39,611 bases of DNA from Stenomitos rutilans HA7619-LM2 (GCA_019358945.1 JAHHIE010000063.1:1-39611); one strand, 5' to 3'; numbered from the stretch's first letter, positions 8,676 through 16,969 are shown. Notes: generated by a model not told the origin, from the letters alone. Translations and numbers: made by a program.

Positions 8676-8807
8676 GTATGTTAGAGCTTCGCTAATGAGC
8701 CGTTCACACAACTCATGGCGCTTTGGAGGCGCGATCGCTCCACACAGGAGTAAGAACAGTTCAATGTTTGAGAGTTGTTTGAGCGCATTCAAATCAATCT
8801 TGGTCAT
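8661..8807 (-). CDS. small hypothetical protein (48 aa) ending in the tandem array
   Basis: I do not recognise the family. The gene starts at ATG 8807 with a good AAGGAG ribosome binding site seven bases upstream, which favours this start over an in-frame one at 8897. The protein begins MTKIDLNALKQLSN, continues with a hydrophobic IELFLLLCGAI segment and ends HELCERLISEALTYNDKY. The stop codon TAG falls within the outermost copy of the 21-bp array. In the same frame past the stop, the array reads as QRL heptads, so the protein may once have carried a long coiled-coil tail. It lies 153 bp after the S10 peptidase on the same strand. Confidence 0.5.
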   Translation of the reverse strand: MTKIDLNALKQLSNIELFLLLCGAIAPPKRHELCERLISEALTYNDKY

Positions 8808-8960
8808 CACAACTCCTTGGCTGGTAGAAATGAGCGAGTGAAGCAATTGGTTTCGCAATGTTCTTACAGCGTAGGAGTTGAGCCTGACCGATCGCATGAA
8901 TCAGATGTCCCAAAATGGTTGATGACTAAAGTCCTGAAAATCGTACTGGACGAGTTGCCG

Positions 8961-10448
8961 CTATGCCGTTGCGTGTTGATAAAAGGCTTGCATGGCAGCG
9001 AACCATTGCTGACGCGATCGCTCCCAGGTGTAAAACATGTGTCCCCCTTCGTAGTGCTGCAAGGTGAGATTCGGCCGCAGTTCTGGGTCAAGTTTCATCA
9101 ATGCTGCCAGATGATTAGACGCAAAATAGGGCGTAACCAAATCAAAAAAGCCGTGCGTGATGTATACCTGCATGTAAGGATTGAGGGTCATCCCAATACG
9201 TAGGTCATCCACTGCACCAATGAAGCCCTGCCTTAACTCGCCCTTAAGATCAAACTTCCAGGCTTTAAAAACTTCGTAGTTGAGCAAGTGATACGACAGA
9301 TCGGTTTCGATCGCCAACGTATCGCGCAGGTGACTGTTGATGGCACCGGTGAATAAGCGATCGATGCCATCCAGGGTGGGATCGATGCCCTCATAATGGA
9401 TGCGATCGGGAAAGGGATCGATCGCCGTTAGAGACGCATCATACAGTCCCACAATCCGCTGCTGGTCGCGGAGTAATTCGCGGGCAAAGACTTCGATATC
9501 AACCCGTCCGCTTTGCCGTTCTACCAGCGCTAGCGGCAAGCCAATTAACCCAGCAAGCTGTTGATACGCTACCTGCCGTTCATCAGATGTACTCAGATCC
9601 CCTGCCGCCAGTAAGGGGATGAGGGTTTTAAGCGCAAACCGTTCAGCCGCCGCTGTGTGGGCTTGCAGATCGCCTGGATTGCCTGCCCACTGAGCGCGAT
9701 CGTGATGTGCAGCAGAAGCCGCTAGAGAGGGCAGCAGCGTTGCCCAGGAAGTCAGGTCATAATCGCTACCACCCAGCAGGCTAAATTCCAGCGCGGGTGA
9801 AATGAGAATGGCACCGGACAGCCCAATGCCAAAGTCTTGCTGCAATTTACGCGCCAGACGAGCGACCCGAAACCCACCGTAGCTTTCACCTGCAATAAAA
9901 ATGGGCGACAGCCAGCGCTTTTGACGAGACAGAAACCGCTGAATAAACTCACCCAGTGACTTTAGATCGCGCTCGACTTCCCAAAATTCGGTTTCTTTAG
10001 GCGTTTTCGAGTCGGTCGAACCCTCCTTCTCGTCGGTCGCTTTGTCAGACGGTAAGCTGCGGCTAAAGCCCGTGCCGATCGGATCGATAAACACCAGATC
10101 GGTAAAGCTCAGCCAACTTTCTAGATTGTCTGCCAACTGTACGGGTGGCTTGGGCAGGCTACCATTCTCACCAAACGCAATCCGCGTAGGTCCCAATGCG
10201 CCCATGTGCAGGTAGGCAGAGGCCGCACCGGGGCCACCATTGAAGACAAAGGTGAGCGATCGGGGTGCAGTTGTCTCTACAGCAGCGATGTACGCCACAT
10301 GAAACATTTCGGCAACGGGCTTCTCTTGCTCGTACAAAATCTGCCACTCGGCTGAGACGGTGTAGCGCAGGTCGCCTTGAGGCAATGCCAGGGTATGTTC
10401 CGTTTTTGTGCCAGCGCGTGGGATCGGTGGTGTGAGGGTGTCGGTCAT
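8961..10448 (-). CDS. S10-family serine carboxypeptidase-like protein
   Basis: The protein has the alpha/beta-hydrolase fold of carboxypeptidase Y relatives, which remove C-terminal residues from peptides. The oxyanion region LTFVFNGGPGAAS is followed by the nucleophile in GESYGG (S189), the acid in GFFDLVTP (D436) and the histidine in EGGHMFY (H470), so the triad is complete. I chose ATG 10448 (495 residues). The upstream ATG at 10580 would add 44 residues translated from an inverted repeat and would overlap the methyltransferase stop. No clear signal peptide is seen, so it appears cytoplasmic or non-classically exported. S10 peptidases are much more familiar from eukaryotes, though bacterial members are known. 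The substrate is unknown. It is on the same strand as the methyltransferase upstream, separated by about 85 bp containing the hairpin. Confidence 0.9.
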   Translation of the reverse strand: MTDTLTPPIPRAGTKTEHTLALPQGDLRYTVSAEWQILYEQEKPVAEMFHVAYIAAVETTAPRSLTFVFNGGPGAASAYLHMGALGPTRIAFGENGSLPKPPVQLADNLESWLSFTDLVFIDPIGTGFSRSLPSDKATDEKEGSTDSKTPKETEFWEVERDLKSLGEFIQRFLSRQKRWLSPIFIAGESYGGFRVARLARKLQQDFGIGLSGAILISPALEFSLLGGSDYDLTSWATLLPSLAASAAHHDRAQWAGNPGDLQAHTAAAERFALKTLIPLLAAGDLSTSDERQVAYQQLAGLIGLPLALVERQSGRVDIEVFARELLRDQQRIVGLYDASLTAIDPFPDRIHYEGIDPTLDGIDRLFTGAINSHLRDTLAIETDLSYHLLNYEVFKAWKFDLKGELRQGFIGAVDDLRIGMTLNPYMQVYITHGFFDLVTPYFASNHLAALMKLDPELRPNLTLQHYEGGHMFYTWERSRQQWFAAMQAFYQHATA

Positions 10449-10485
10449 AAGAGAGCCAGGGGCTAAAGAATCATCTTTTGTATCC

Positions 10486-10518
10486 AGACCTCGGAGGTCT
10501 TCCAGACCTCCGAGGTCT
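10486..10518. repeat. perfect 15-bp inverted repeat between methyltransferase and S10 genes
   Basis: AGACCTCGGAGGTCT, a TCC loop, then its exact complement AGACCTCCGAGGTCT. Each arm is itself nearly palindromic. It lies in the 85-bp gap before the S10 start. It has no following T-run on the minus strand, so a repeat element or attenuator is more likely than a classical terminator. Confidence 0.8.
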
Positions 10519-10533
10519 ACATGAAGTGTGACT

Positions 10534-11871
10534 TCATCCATTCCATCGTAAAACGACCACTTCTTCACGCATTTGTTCATTAGTAGCCGTAGCGATGCGG
10601 GTGCGAAAGAGGTCGATCGCCAGTACTTCGTAACCGAGCGATCGGGCGATATCAGCCAAAATCTGACCAGTCCGAATCATGACGCGCAGGTAAGAAGCCT
10701 GATCGCCCACCACATAAGCCAGTTGGGCACCGGGACGCAGGATTTGTCGCAGTTCTGCCAGATGTCGTGCCATGCCACCAAAATAGAGCTGGGTCGCGCG
10801 AGCGTAGAGTCGTTCAAACCCGCTGGTCTTACCCAACGCCAGTCGTCGAGCCTCAATCTCGTTGGCAATACGCTGGACTTCGACCTGATCGGCCACCCAG
10901 CGATCGTCTTCATCAGCCGCATAGACATTTCTGGTGTTTGAGCGCACGAGTCCTTGCTTGAGGGCACGGAGGTCAGCTTTGGTATTGATAAAACCCAGCA
11001 AAACGGATTCTAAGCGCGTGGTGCGGGTGTAGTCCTTTTCGTTGGGGTAGGGGGGCGAGGTGATGACCGCATCAATAGAATGAGGCTCCAGCACGTTCAC
11101 TAATTGGCGCGAATCGGCATGATGGACGATCGCCTCGACGGAAGGATACTGCTGCAATTCCCGTAAATCCTTCGCCATAGTCTCGATCGCCTCCAACCAA
11201 TGCTCAACCACGGGTGCATCAACCTTGGCCCGTCCTACACCCACTTCAGGGCCAAAGTGCAAATTGCTAATCGAATTCACAATGGCTTTGGCTAAGGCCA
11301 ACCGCTCATGGTCGTAGTAAGGGGCTTCGGCTTGCTGCGTCAGGTGCTCCAGCAGCACCAACGTTTTATGCAGCGGAAGCGGACTGATCGAGTTCTTGAG
11401 AATCAGCTTCGCTTGCTCATCGTTGAGCGATCGCCAGGAGGCCGAGACGAGTGAATCAGTTTTCCCTAAAAGGGCGAGTTCGGCAAGCGTTTTGTCCGCA
11501 GTTTGTTTGGCGTGGTCTAGCAGGCGATCGGGGTCAGGGCACCAATCGGTTTTAACCCGTCCCGCCAAATGCGCCATTGGGTTGGCTTCAACGCCAACAC
11601 TGGAAATCCCCAGCTTTTTGCATTCCACAACCGTTGTGCCCGTGCCACAAAAGGGGTCTAGTACCCGCTGTGCAGACGTAATACCAAACCGTTGCAGGTA
11701 GTCACGCACCAGATGGGGCGGAAACGACAGCACAAAGCGGTACCAGTTATGGGCCGCGTGGTCTTCAGCAAAAAGCTGATTGATTTCACTGCGGTAGCGT
11801 GCTTGTCTCGCTGTTGTAGCGGGGGCAGAAGCATCCAGGGGCAGCACAGGCAGGTTCGAGCCTTCAGTCAT
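10534..11871 (-). CDS. putative DNA (amino)methyltransferase, orphan
   Basis: This is an S-adenosylmethionine-dependent methylase of the amino-methyltransferase class. The SAM-binding motif DPFCGTGTTVVECKKLG lies near residue 73 and the catalytic motif ITSPPYPNEKDY near residue 273, with a helical region between them. The SPPY form points to exocyclic amino methylation (N4-cytosine or N6-adenine); the target is unknown. Motif I before motif IV places it outside the common beta order. No restriction endonuclease gene is adjacent, so it is an orphan methylase. ATG 11871 was chosen because the conserved HNWYRFVLSFPP region begins about 40 residues later and no other start is better. A 13-bp duplication at the start region creates a three-codon open frame just upstream. 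Confidence 0.85.
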   Translation of the reverse strand: MTEGSNLPVLPLDASAPATTARQARYRSEINQLFAEDHAAHNWYRFVLSFPPHLVRDYLQRFGITSAQRVLDPFCGTGTTVVECKKLGISSVGVEANPMAHLAGRVKTDWCPDPDRLLDHAKQTADKTLAELALLGKTDSLVSASWRSLNDEQAKLILKNSISPLPLHKTLVLLEHLTQQAEAPYYDHERLALAKAIVNSISNLHFGPEVGVGRAKVDAPVVEHWLEAIETMAKDLRELQQYPSVEAIVHHADSRQLVNVLEPHSIDAVITSPPYPNEKDYTRTTRLESVLLGFINTKADLRALKQGLVRSNTRNVYAADEDDRWVADQVEVQRIANEIEARRLALGKTSGFERLYARATQLYFGGMARHLAELRQILRPGAQLAYVVGDQASYLRVMIRTGQILADIARSLGYEVLAIDLFRTRIATATNEQMREEVVVLRWNG

Positions 11872-11936
11872 GTACTATGCAGTCATGTACTAAAAGGACA
11901 GTCTAACCGACATTGGCAACCTTACTGCGATTACGC

Positions 11937-12344
11937 TTACTTCACAGGCGTCGGAGCTTGTGGCGCTGGTTTACTGGCGGCATCACGCAGTTTGGGAGCC
12001 TCTGCAAGAATCACAATCATGCCAGTTCGCGCGGTCTCAAGGGTAGAATCGCTCAAGAGGTCAACCACGGCAACCCCAACGACTTCTTCAATCAACGTTT
12101 TGAGCTGTGGTTGAATGGCATCACCCAATTCAGAGTGGAGTGTTTCAACCAGTTCATTCTTGCCTTGATCCGCTAAAAGCTGCTCTGGCTGAGTGACAGA
12201 CTGCTCCAGGACAATCGCAATCTTCGTCTCTAAAAGCTCGCAGTCAACCTGGCTGAGGCGATGTCCAAGCTGATTGCGATAAAGCGCTTGGATGCGTTGT
12301 GAGAGTGATCGCTCGATTTGACCCTTGGTTGGCAATGTGTCCAT
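11937..12344 (-). CDS. DUF2294 family protein
   Basis: The sequence LPTKGQIERSLSQRIQALYRN followed by QLGHRLSQVDCELLETKIAIVLE and VVDLLSDSTLETARTGMIVIL matches the small cytosolic DUF2294 family, widespread in cyanobacteria and Firmicutes and of unknown biochemical function. I used ATG 12344 (MDTLPTK), where the family similarity begins, giving 135 residues. An upstream in-frame start at 12380 would add 12 residues. The C-terminus is a proline/alanine-rich tail (SKPAPQAPTPVK). It lies on the same strand as the methyltransferase, 65 bp upstream of that gene's start, and could share its transcript. Confidence 0.85.
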   Translation of the reverse strand: MDTLPTKGQIERSLSQRIQALYRNQLGHRLSQVDCELLETKIAIVLEQSVTQPEQLLADQGKNELVETLHSELGDAIQPQLKTLIEEVVGVAVVDLLSDSTLETARTGMIVILAEAPKLRDAASKPAPQAPTPVK

Positions 12345-12862
12345 TATAACCAGCAGCAACAAATAATCTCTATTAGACAAGTAGACGAATCTGGATTATT
12401 CCAGCTATCTATCCCAAGAGGGATTTTAAGTATTTTATATCTGCTAGTGTCGCACAGCAATCATTATTCCTTGGTTTTTGAACAATATTCAGAGGAGGTC
12501 TTGTAACGGTTCTCAACGCAAGCAGCCACAGTCCTATCGAGACGCTATTGGGGGTTAGGGTGTCGGGTGTAGCGAACGCCTTAGATACCCTCCCAGGTTG
12601 AATCTCACCATATTAATATTTGAGGAATATTTATTCTTTAATGCCACTTCCGGTACGATCGTGGTCTAATTGTGTAAATCTAGAGATATGCATTCGCGTC
12701 ATTAGCTTGCTGCCCTGTTGCCGTCCATCGGGTTGACACAGAGAAGCGCAACCTGGGCTATGAATCAAGATGAGCAGCCAAAAGCGCCGACTAGCCGCTT
12801 GAGGAGCTTCGTCCGATCTCCTTCAGAGACCCCTTACGGGTCTGAACCCTTACTGAAAAGGT
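12345..12862. other. gene-free stretch upstream of the response regulator
   Basis: No convincing gene is seen on either strand. TTGACA at 12734-12739 is followed by TATGAA, but with 20-bp spacing, a poor match to a promoter. A short hairpin with GACCC/GGGTC arms lies at about 12825-12845, within 20-40 bases of the response-regulator start. Confidence 0.5.
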
Positions 12863-13303
12863 ATGGCTGAACAGAGTATGGACATTCCACGCTTTCCAAC
12901 ACCTGGCGCTCCAGTGAGAATACTGGTTGTTGACGATGACCAGGATAATCTTTTGCTTGTTAATTACCAGCTGCTACAGCTACTCGATTGTACGGTCATT
13001 AGCGCACAGGATGGGCAGGCAGCTATCTCGATGGCTCAAACTTACCTGCCAGATTTAATTCTGCTGGATATTATGCTGCCGACGATGGATGGTCTTGAAG
13101 TAGCAAGCGCGTTGAAGCAAAATCCCCAAACGCAGGCCATTCCGATTATTGCAGTCACAGCGATGGCTCGATCGCTCGATCAGGAGTTGGCAACGGCAGC
13201 AGGCTGTGACGACTACGTTTGCAAGCCCTACGAAATTGAAACGCTTTCAGCCGCGATCACGCGTCATCTCACGTTGCCATCCTCGCTACTTCAACCGTCC
13301 TAA
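12863..13303 (+). CDS. response regulator, receiver domain only
   Basis: This is a single REC domain (about residues 17-137) with no output domain, so it acts through phosphorylation-dependent protein contact. All key residues are present: acidic pocket in VVDDDQD (D24-D26), phosphoacceptor D69 in LILLDIMLP, T99 in AVTA and K121 in VCKPYE. The start at ATG 12863 has only a short AAGG just before it. The partner histidine kinase is not in the window. CheY-like and DivK-like stand-alone regulators of this type are numerous in cyanobacteria. The preceding 20-40 bases hold a small hairpin. Confidence 0.95.
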   Translation: MAEQSMDIPRFPTPGAPVRILVVDDDQDNLLLVNYQLLQLLDCTVISAQDGQAAISMAQTYLPDLILLDIMLPTMDGLEVASALKQNPQTQAIPIIAVTAMARSLDQELATAAGCDDYVCKPYEIETLSAAITRHLTLPSSLLQPS

Positions 13304-13441
13304 GGCCGCAGGTTCCACCCTGACCTCCCCTTTCATCGGCACATGAGCTAAGGGCAAGTAGAAGCTTGGGGCTTTAGAAACGCGATCGCACGTTGAGGAT
13401 AGCGGATTAGATCACTTCGACAAGTGAGATGTTCTGTAGGG

Positions 13442-13459
13442 GGCGCACAGCCGTGCGCC
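13442..13459. repeat. palindromic repeat / possible terminator
   Basis: GGCGCAC, loop AGCC, GTGCGCC makes a perfect 7-bp G+C-rich stem. The flanks (TGTAGG on the left, TGTACA on the right) resemble the dispersed cyanobacterial repeat that reads GTAGGGGCGCACAGCCGTG. It lies in the 200-bp gap where the plus-strand response regulator and minus-strand peptidase converge, so it could end both transcripts. Confidence 0.6.
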
Positions 13460-13503
13460 TGTACATCAGGATCACACGTTAATTGATATTCTCGTTCCTA
13501 GTA

Positions 13504-14571
13504 CTATCCCTTTGGCGTGGCAGCCTTAGCTTGAGCAACCTGCACCGCTCTGACTAACTGTGCCAAAGCGTACTCCAACTGTGCTCCGGCATCCATCGCA
13601 ACCCAACCATCCGGCGTGAGTTGGCGAAATTCAAAGTGAAGGTGCGGCCCAGTAGATAACCCTGTGCTACCCACACGCCCAATCACCATGCCTTGCTTCA
13701 CTAATTCTCCGGGCTTCACAAAGATTTCAGACAGATGGGCATAAACCGTTTCTTGCGTTCCCTTGTTGTGGTCGATCGCAACGGCGAGTCCATAACCACC
13801 CAGAAAATCGGCGATCGCCACCTTACCCGCATACGCTGCCAGCACAGGCGTTCCCAAGGGCGCTGCTAAGTCGGTACCAGCATGAAGCCGCTGCTCACCT
13901 GTGATTGGATGGGTGCGCCAACCAAAGATTGACGAAATGGGAGCCGGAATCGAGAGCGGAAAAATCAGGCTAATATTGCCATTGCCCAACCGTCCTGGTG
14001 GTCGCGCAGTGCGGTTGTAATAGGCTTGCCAGGTGGGTGTGGTGCTGGTGCCAAGGCTTGTCGTCCCCAAATTTAAAGAACGCACACTCACAGCGGGTAG
14101 GCTACGGGATGCGGGCGCATTAGCAGCTTGCCAGCGACTATCTAACGTACAGGGGCTACCATCCAACAGTTGTCCGCCTCGTAAGACCGCGCGGCACCCA
14201 GTAGAGCGCTCTGTCAACACGATCGAGGTTGGCGCGTCATAGCTGCTTTCGGGGCGCGCAATGGCTGGTTTCGGTTGCGCGATGGTGGGGTTCACACCGC
14301 TGGGCTGCACAATCACCCGTTCTGGCGCTACGGGAACCTCTACAGAAGGCGCAACCTCTAACGTCTGTGGCGTTACCGAAGGGGCGATCGACGCCGAATT
14401 CACTGCTGTCGCTGGTTCCGGAACCGTTGGAGCGATCGCGCCCTTTGCCGCGTCTTGGGCTAACGCCATGCCACTACTGAGTAGACCAAACCCGCCAAGC
14501 AAACCAAGCCCACGGAGCAAAAGAGCACTACAGCGAGAAGGGAGCAGCATTGGGTGAGCGTTTGGAGTCAT
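13504..14571 (-). CDS. M23 (LytM-type) peptidoglycan endopeptidase, exported
   Basis: M23 peptidases are zinc metalloenzymes that cut peptidoglycan cross-bridges or act as regulators of cell-wall amidases. The C-terminal domain carries the zinc ligands in HAGTDLAAP and in HLHFE, plus the catalytic-site VYAHL. A typical signal peptide follows the start (basic residues, LLLRGLGLLGGFGLL, then ALA-QD), so the protein is exported. Between them is a low-complexity proline/valine/alanine region (residues about 40-110) that may span the periplasm, and a cysteine-pair segment. I chose ATG 14571, which has AGGAA seven bases upstream and starts directly at the signal peptide; a TTG at 14622 would add 17 residues. 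It is monocistronic. Confidence 0.92.
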   Translation of the reverse strand: MTPNAHPMLLPSRCSALLLRGLGLLGGFGLLSSGMALAQDAAKGAIAPTVPEPATAVNSASIAPSVTPQTLEVAPSVEVPVAPERVIVQPSGVNPTIAQPKPAIARPESSYDAPTSIVLTERSTGCRAVLRGGQLLDGSPCTLDSRWQAANAPASRSLPAVSVRSLNLGTTSLGTSTTPTWQAYYNRTARPPGRLGNGNISLIFPLSIPAPISSIFGWRTHPITGEQRLHAGTDLAAPLGTPVLAAYAGKVAIADFLGGYGLAVAIDHNKGTQETVYAHLSEIFVKPGELVKQGMVIGRVGSTGLSTGPHLHFEFRQLTPDGWVAMDAGAQLEYALAQLVRAVQVAQAKAATPKG

Positions 14572-14864
14572 TTGCAGTTCCTGAGGGGCGATCGTTAAAG
14601 CACTAGCGACCTGGTCGTTCAAACGGGCTAATTAGTTCCATCAAAGCCGATGTTTCGTACGGAATCAACGAAGGACTTTAGACTGGAAGCTGTAGGACGT
14701 AAGCTACGGCTTAGTACACCGTTTGAGCAGCCAAATTGTGCTCTAAGGCTTACTGCCTGACGCGTAACCTAACAGCCCCGACCATTGTACTCGCCTTTAA
14801 AAATCTTCCTCAACAAAAATATGTTGAGAATGCTTGTTCCCCTCCAACATCGCCTTTTTCTCTT

Positions 14865-15647
14865 ATGCATACATGGCATTGGCAGACCTGGAACGACTTG
14901 CCCTACTTGACTTGTAGCCTACTAGAACCGTGGTTACACGGCTTTTTTACCCAGCAGTTTTGGCCGCGATCGCCCGCCGAACTCACTAGAGTCTTGTATC
15001 CCAACGCACAGGCGTATCGGGTCAAGCAAGTACACGGCAACACGGTTTTAGCACCATCTGACATTGAAGCACTCACCGTGGACACAGACCCTCCGTCCGC
15101 CGATGGCTTGATCACTGAGCAGGCCAATCAGGCGGTGTGGGCCTGTAGCGCCGATTGTACGCCTGTGTTGATTGTCGATCGTGTGACCGGGCAAGTGGCG
15201 GCGGTGCATGCAGGCTGGCGAGGCACGTCACTAAAAATTGTTCCTCAAGCGATCGCTCGTTTATGTCAGCAGGGTAGCCAGCTACAAGATTTGCGGGTTG
15301 CAATGGGACCTGCGATCGAGGGTGATGTGTATCAGGTTTCGGAACACGTAGCGGCTGAAGTGGGGGCGACTGTGGTTGCCATTGACCCCACAGACACCGC
15401 TATGCTGCTCAGGGCGTTGCGCCAGATACCCAACTCTCCACTGCTAGACGACCCAGAACCAGGTCGGACACGATTAGACGTGCGGCGCATCAATGCTTTA
15501 CAGCTAGAGCGGCTGGGCTTGAGTGCAGAACAACTGGCGATCGCACCCTACTGCACATACAAGACCTCCGATCGCTTTTTTTCCTATCGCCGTAGTCGTG
15601 AAAAGAAGGCGCAATGGTCTGGCATTATTAGCCGCGAAATGAATTAG
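14865..15647 (+). CDS. pgeF: PgeF/YfiH-type multicopper-oxidase-like protein (laccase domain)
   Basis: The family is cytoplasmic. In E. coli the homologue acts as a peptidoglycan editing factor that removes wrongly built UDP-MurNAc-dipeptides; purine-nucleoside activities have also been reported for relatives. The signature metal/active-site residues are seen: KQVHGN, VWACSADCTPVLIVD, AAVHAGWRGT and C-terminal APYCTYKTSDRFFSYRR. I chose ATG 14865 (MHTWHWQTW), which gives 260 residues, the usual family length, rather than the upstream frame that extends 43 codons. It stands alone, between the divergent M23 gene and the convergent 50-residue gene. Confidence 0.93.
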   Translation: MHTWHWQTWNDLPYLTCSLLEPWLHGFFTQQFWPRSPAELTRVLYPNAQAYRVKQVHGNTVLAPSDIEALTVDTDPPSADGLITEQANQAVWACSADCTPVLIVDRVTGQVAAVHAGWRGTSLKIVPQAIARLCQQGSQLQDLRVAMGPAIEGDVYQVSEHVAAEVGATVVAIDPTDTAMLLRALRQIPNSPLLDDPEPGRTRLDVRRINALQLERLGLSAEQLAIAPYCTYKTSDRFFSYRRSREKKAQWSGIISREMN

Positions 15648-16012
15648 CCGCGAAATGAGTCAGGAAAATAGAGTCTAGCGTCTAGTAGAGTGTCAACTTT
15701 GAGTTGAGAGCTCAATGGGTAGATGAGTAAGTAGGCGATCATCCCCGCCAACACATCGCCTGTCCATTCCTGATTGGCTGACAAATCTTTCCGCGATCGC
15801 CTGCCTCGCTCTGCACTAAAAGTGCGAACGAAGAGAAGGAAGTTCTCTATAGACAGGAAAAAACATGGTGAAATTTAAGGTGGAACACTTCACCAGCACA
15901 GGCAGATTCAAGCAATAAAACCTTATTAAACTGTTAAGCGATCGTGCTTTGACTAGAACCAATCTATACGTCAAAGCACGATCGCTGTTTGCCAATTGAT
16001 GAGTCTGATCGC
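15648..16012. other. gene-free stretch between converging genes
   Basis: No gene is seen. It contains the strong inverted repeat at 15937-15986, listed separately, and several HIP1 sites. Confidence 0.6.
15937..15986. terminator. long inverted repeat, likely terminator for the small gene at 16013
   Basis: Two perfect 17-base arms, AGCGATCGTGCTTTGAC and its complement, flank a 16-base loop. It begins 27 bp after the stop of the minus-strand 50-residue gene. The bases after the stem on that strand (TTAACAGTTTAATAAGG) are only weakly T-rich, so rho-independent termination is plausible but not proven. Each arm includes a HIP1 core. Confidence 0.6.
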
Positions 16013-16165
16013 TTAGTCAAATAAAGATTTGCCCTTCTTCATCGGCGTGCCGTCAAAAGGCTGTAAACCCGTTGCCGGATAGGCATCGTCACTAGGACCA
16101 AAAATGCGTACAAAAGCGCCAGAAAAATACTGGACGACACGGTCAAGCTGCTTCAAGATAGACAT
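16013..16165 (-). CDS. conserved small cyanobacterial protein (50 aa)
   Basis: This gene is too short for the usual length cut-off but looks real. ATG 16165 is preceded by GAGGGA at about six bases, and the stop at 16013 is followed by a strong inverted repeat. The protein begins MSILKQLDRVVQYFSGAFVRI, goes on with FGPSDDAYPATGLQPFDGTP and ends with basic KKGKSLFD. The FGPSDDAYP-TG-QPF pattern resembles a short conserved protein that I recall from other cyanobacteria, of unknown function. The N-terminal part is an amphipathic or hydrophobic helix that may bind membranes; the C-terminal half appears extended. Confidence 0.7.
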   Translation of the reverse strand: MSILKQLDRVVQYFSGAFVRIFGPSDDAYPATGLQPFDGTPMKKGKSLFD

Positions 16166-16799
16166 AAAAATCCCTCAAGGAAACATCATTTCATTTAGAA
16201 CCGAACCCAAGCCATCTTTGTTGAACTGTAGCGTTAGATGTCTGTGGAAATATCCATCTCAACACTTTGATTATGCCGAGAGAAAGAGTGCTAATCTCAT
16301 TTTGCATTAATTGTTTATAGTCTGATTCAACTGTTTAAAAATCTTCTGTATGCTACGCGATAGTGACGCGATAGTAAGAGCTCTGTTTGACTAACAAAGC
16401 GCTTGGAATCCAACCTGCAAAAGATTTTTCAGTCAAGCGGGGTAAAAGGCAAAAGCAAATAAGCGGACGTAGTTGAGCTGAACATGCTACATGAGCTGAC
16501 TGCTGATCAGTACTGTTTTGAGAAGCGTCAGTTTAATCGGAGCCTTCTACTTAGAAGGTAGAGGGCAGGCGCATCGCTTTTGCTTGGCATAGCGCACATA
16601 CTGGTGTGCCGTTTCTAAGAGGGTTTGCCTGTAGAGACGACAAGACGTGGTGAAGACATGAGAAAATCTAATTCAGTTTTATTAACAATCACCATAAGCT
16701 TAGAATGCTTAAATGGTGTAAAAGGCGTTCAATTGCTGATTTTTAAGGCGATTTCAACGATTCCAAGGAGAAAATTAGACCTTTACCTTTCCTGATACA
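16166..16799. other. gene-free stretch upstream of the NAD cluster
   Basis: No intact gene is seen in about 630 bp. A minus-strand frame (16547-16678) encodes a protein-like piece with CRLYRQTLLETAHQYVRYA and a cysteine pair (RCACPL), but it has no usual start codon. It ends at a small hairpin (CCTTCT/AGAAGG, 16543-16558). An 11-bp direct repeat (ACGCGATAGTG/A) lies at about 16354-16376. Confidence 0.5.
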
Positions 16800-16828
16800 T
16801 TGCCAGTTTTGGTTTTTTTAACTATAAT
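16800..16828 (+). promoter_or_regulatory. sigma70-type promoter for the NAD genes
   Basis: TTGCCA (16800-16805) and TATAAT (16823-16828) are separated by 17 bp, an excellent match to a SigA-type promoter. Transcription would start near 16835, giving a leader of some 135 bases before the likely pncB start. An imperfect palindrome GACATGCTTGTC (16833-16844) sits right at the predicted start site and could be an operator. Confidence 0.7.
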
Positions 16829-16969
16829 ACGAGACATGCTTGTCAAGTCGATCAACGAGGTCGTTACTCAAGCGCATTGCAGCCACTGGTTAAGTGTGGT
16901 GCTTCTATGCCAGCGTCATCACCGCTTGGCGCACTGTCGTTGATCGCGCCCCATACACCCGCACGTCTC

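Noticed and set aside
16104-16310. Plus-strand 68-residue frame
   Set aside because: It overlaps the much better supported minus-strand 50-residue gene, has no binding site and its sequence is not protein-like.
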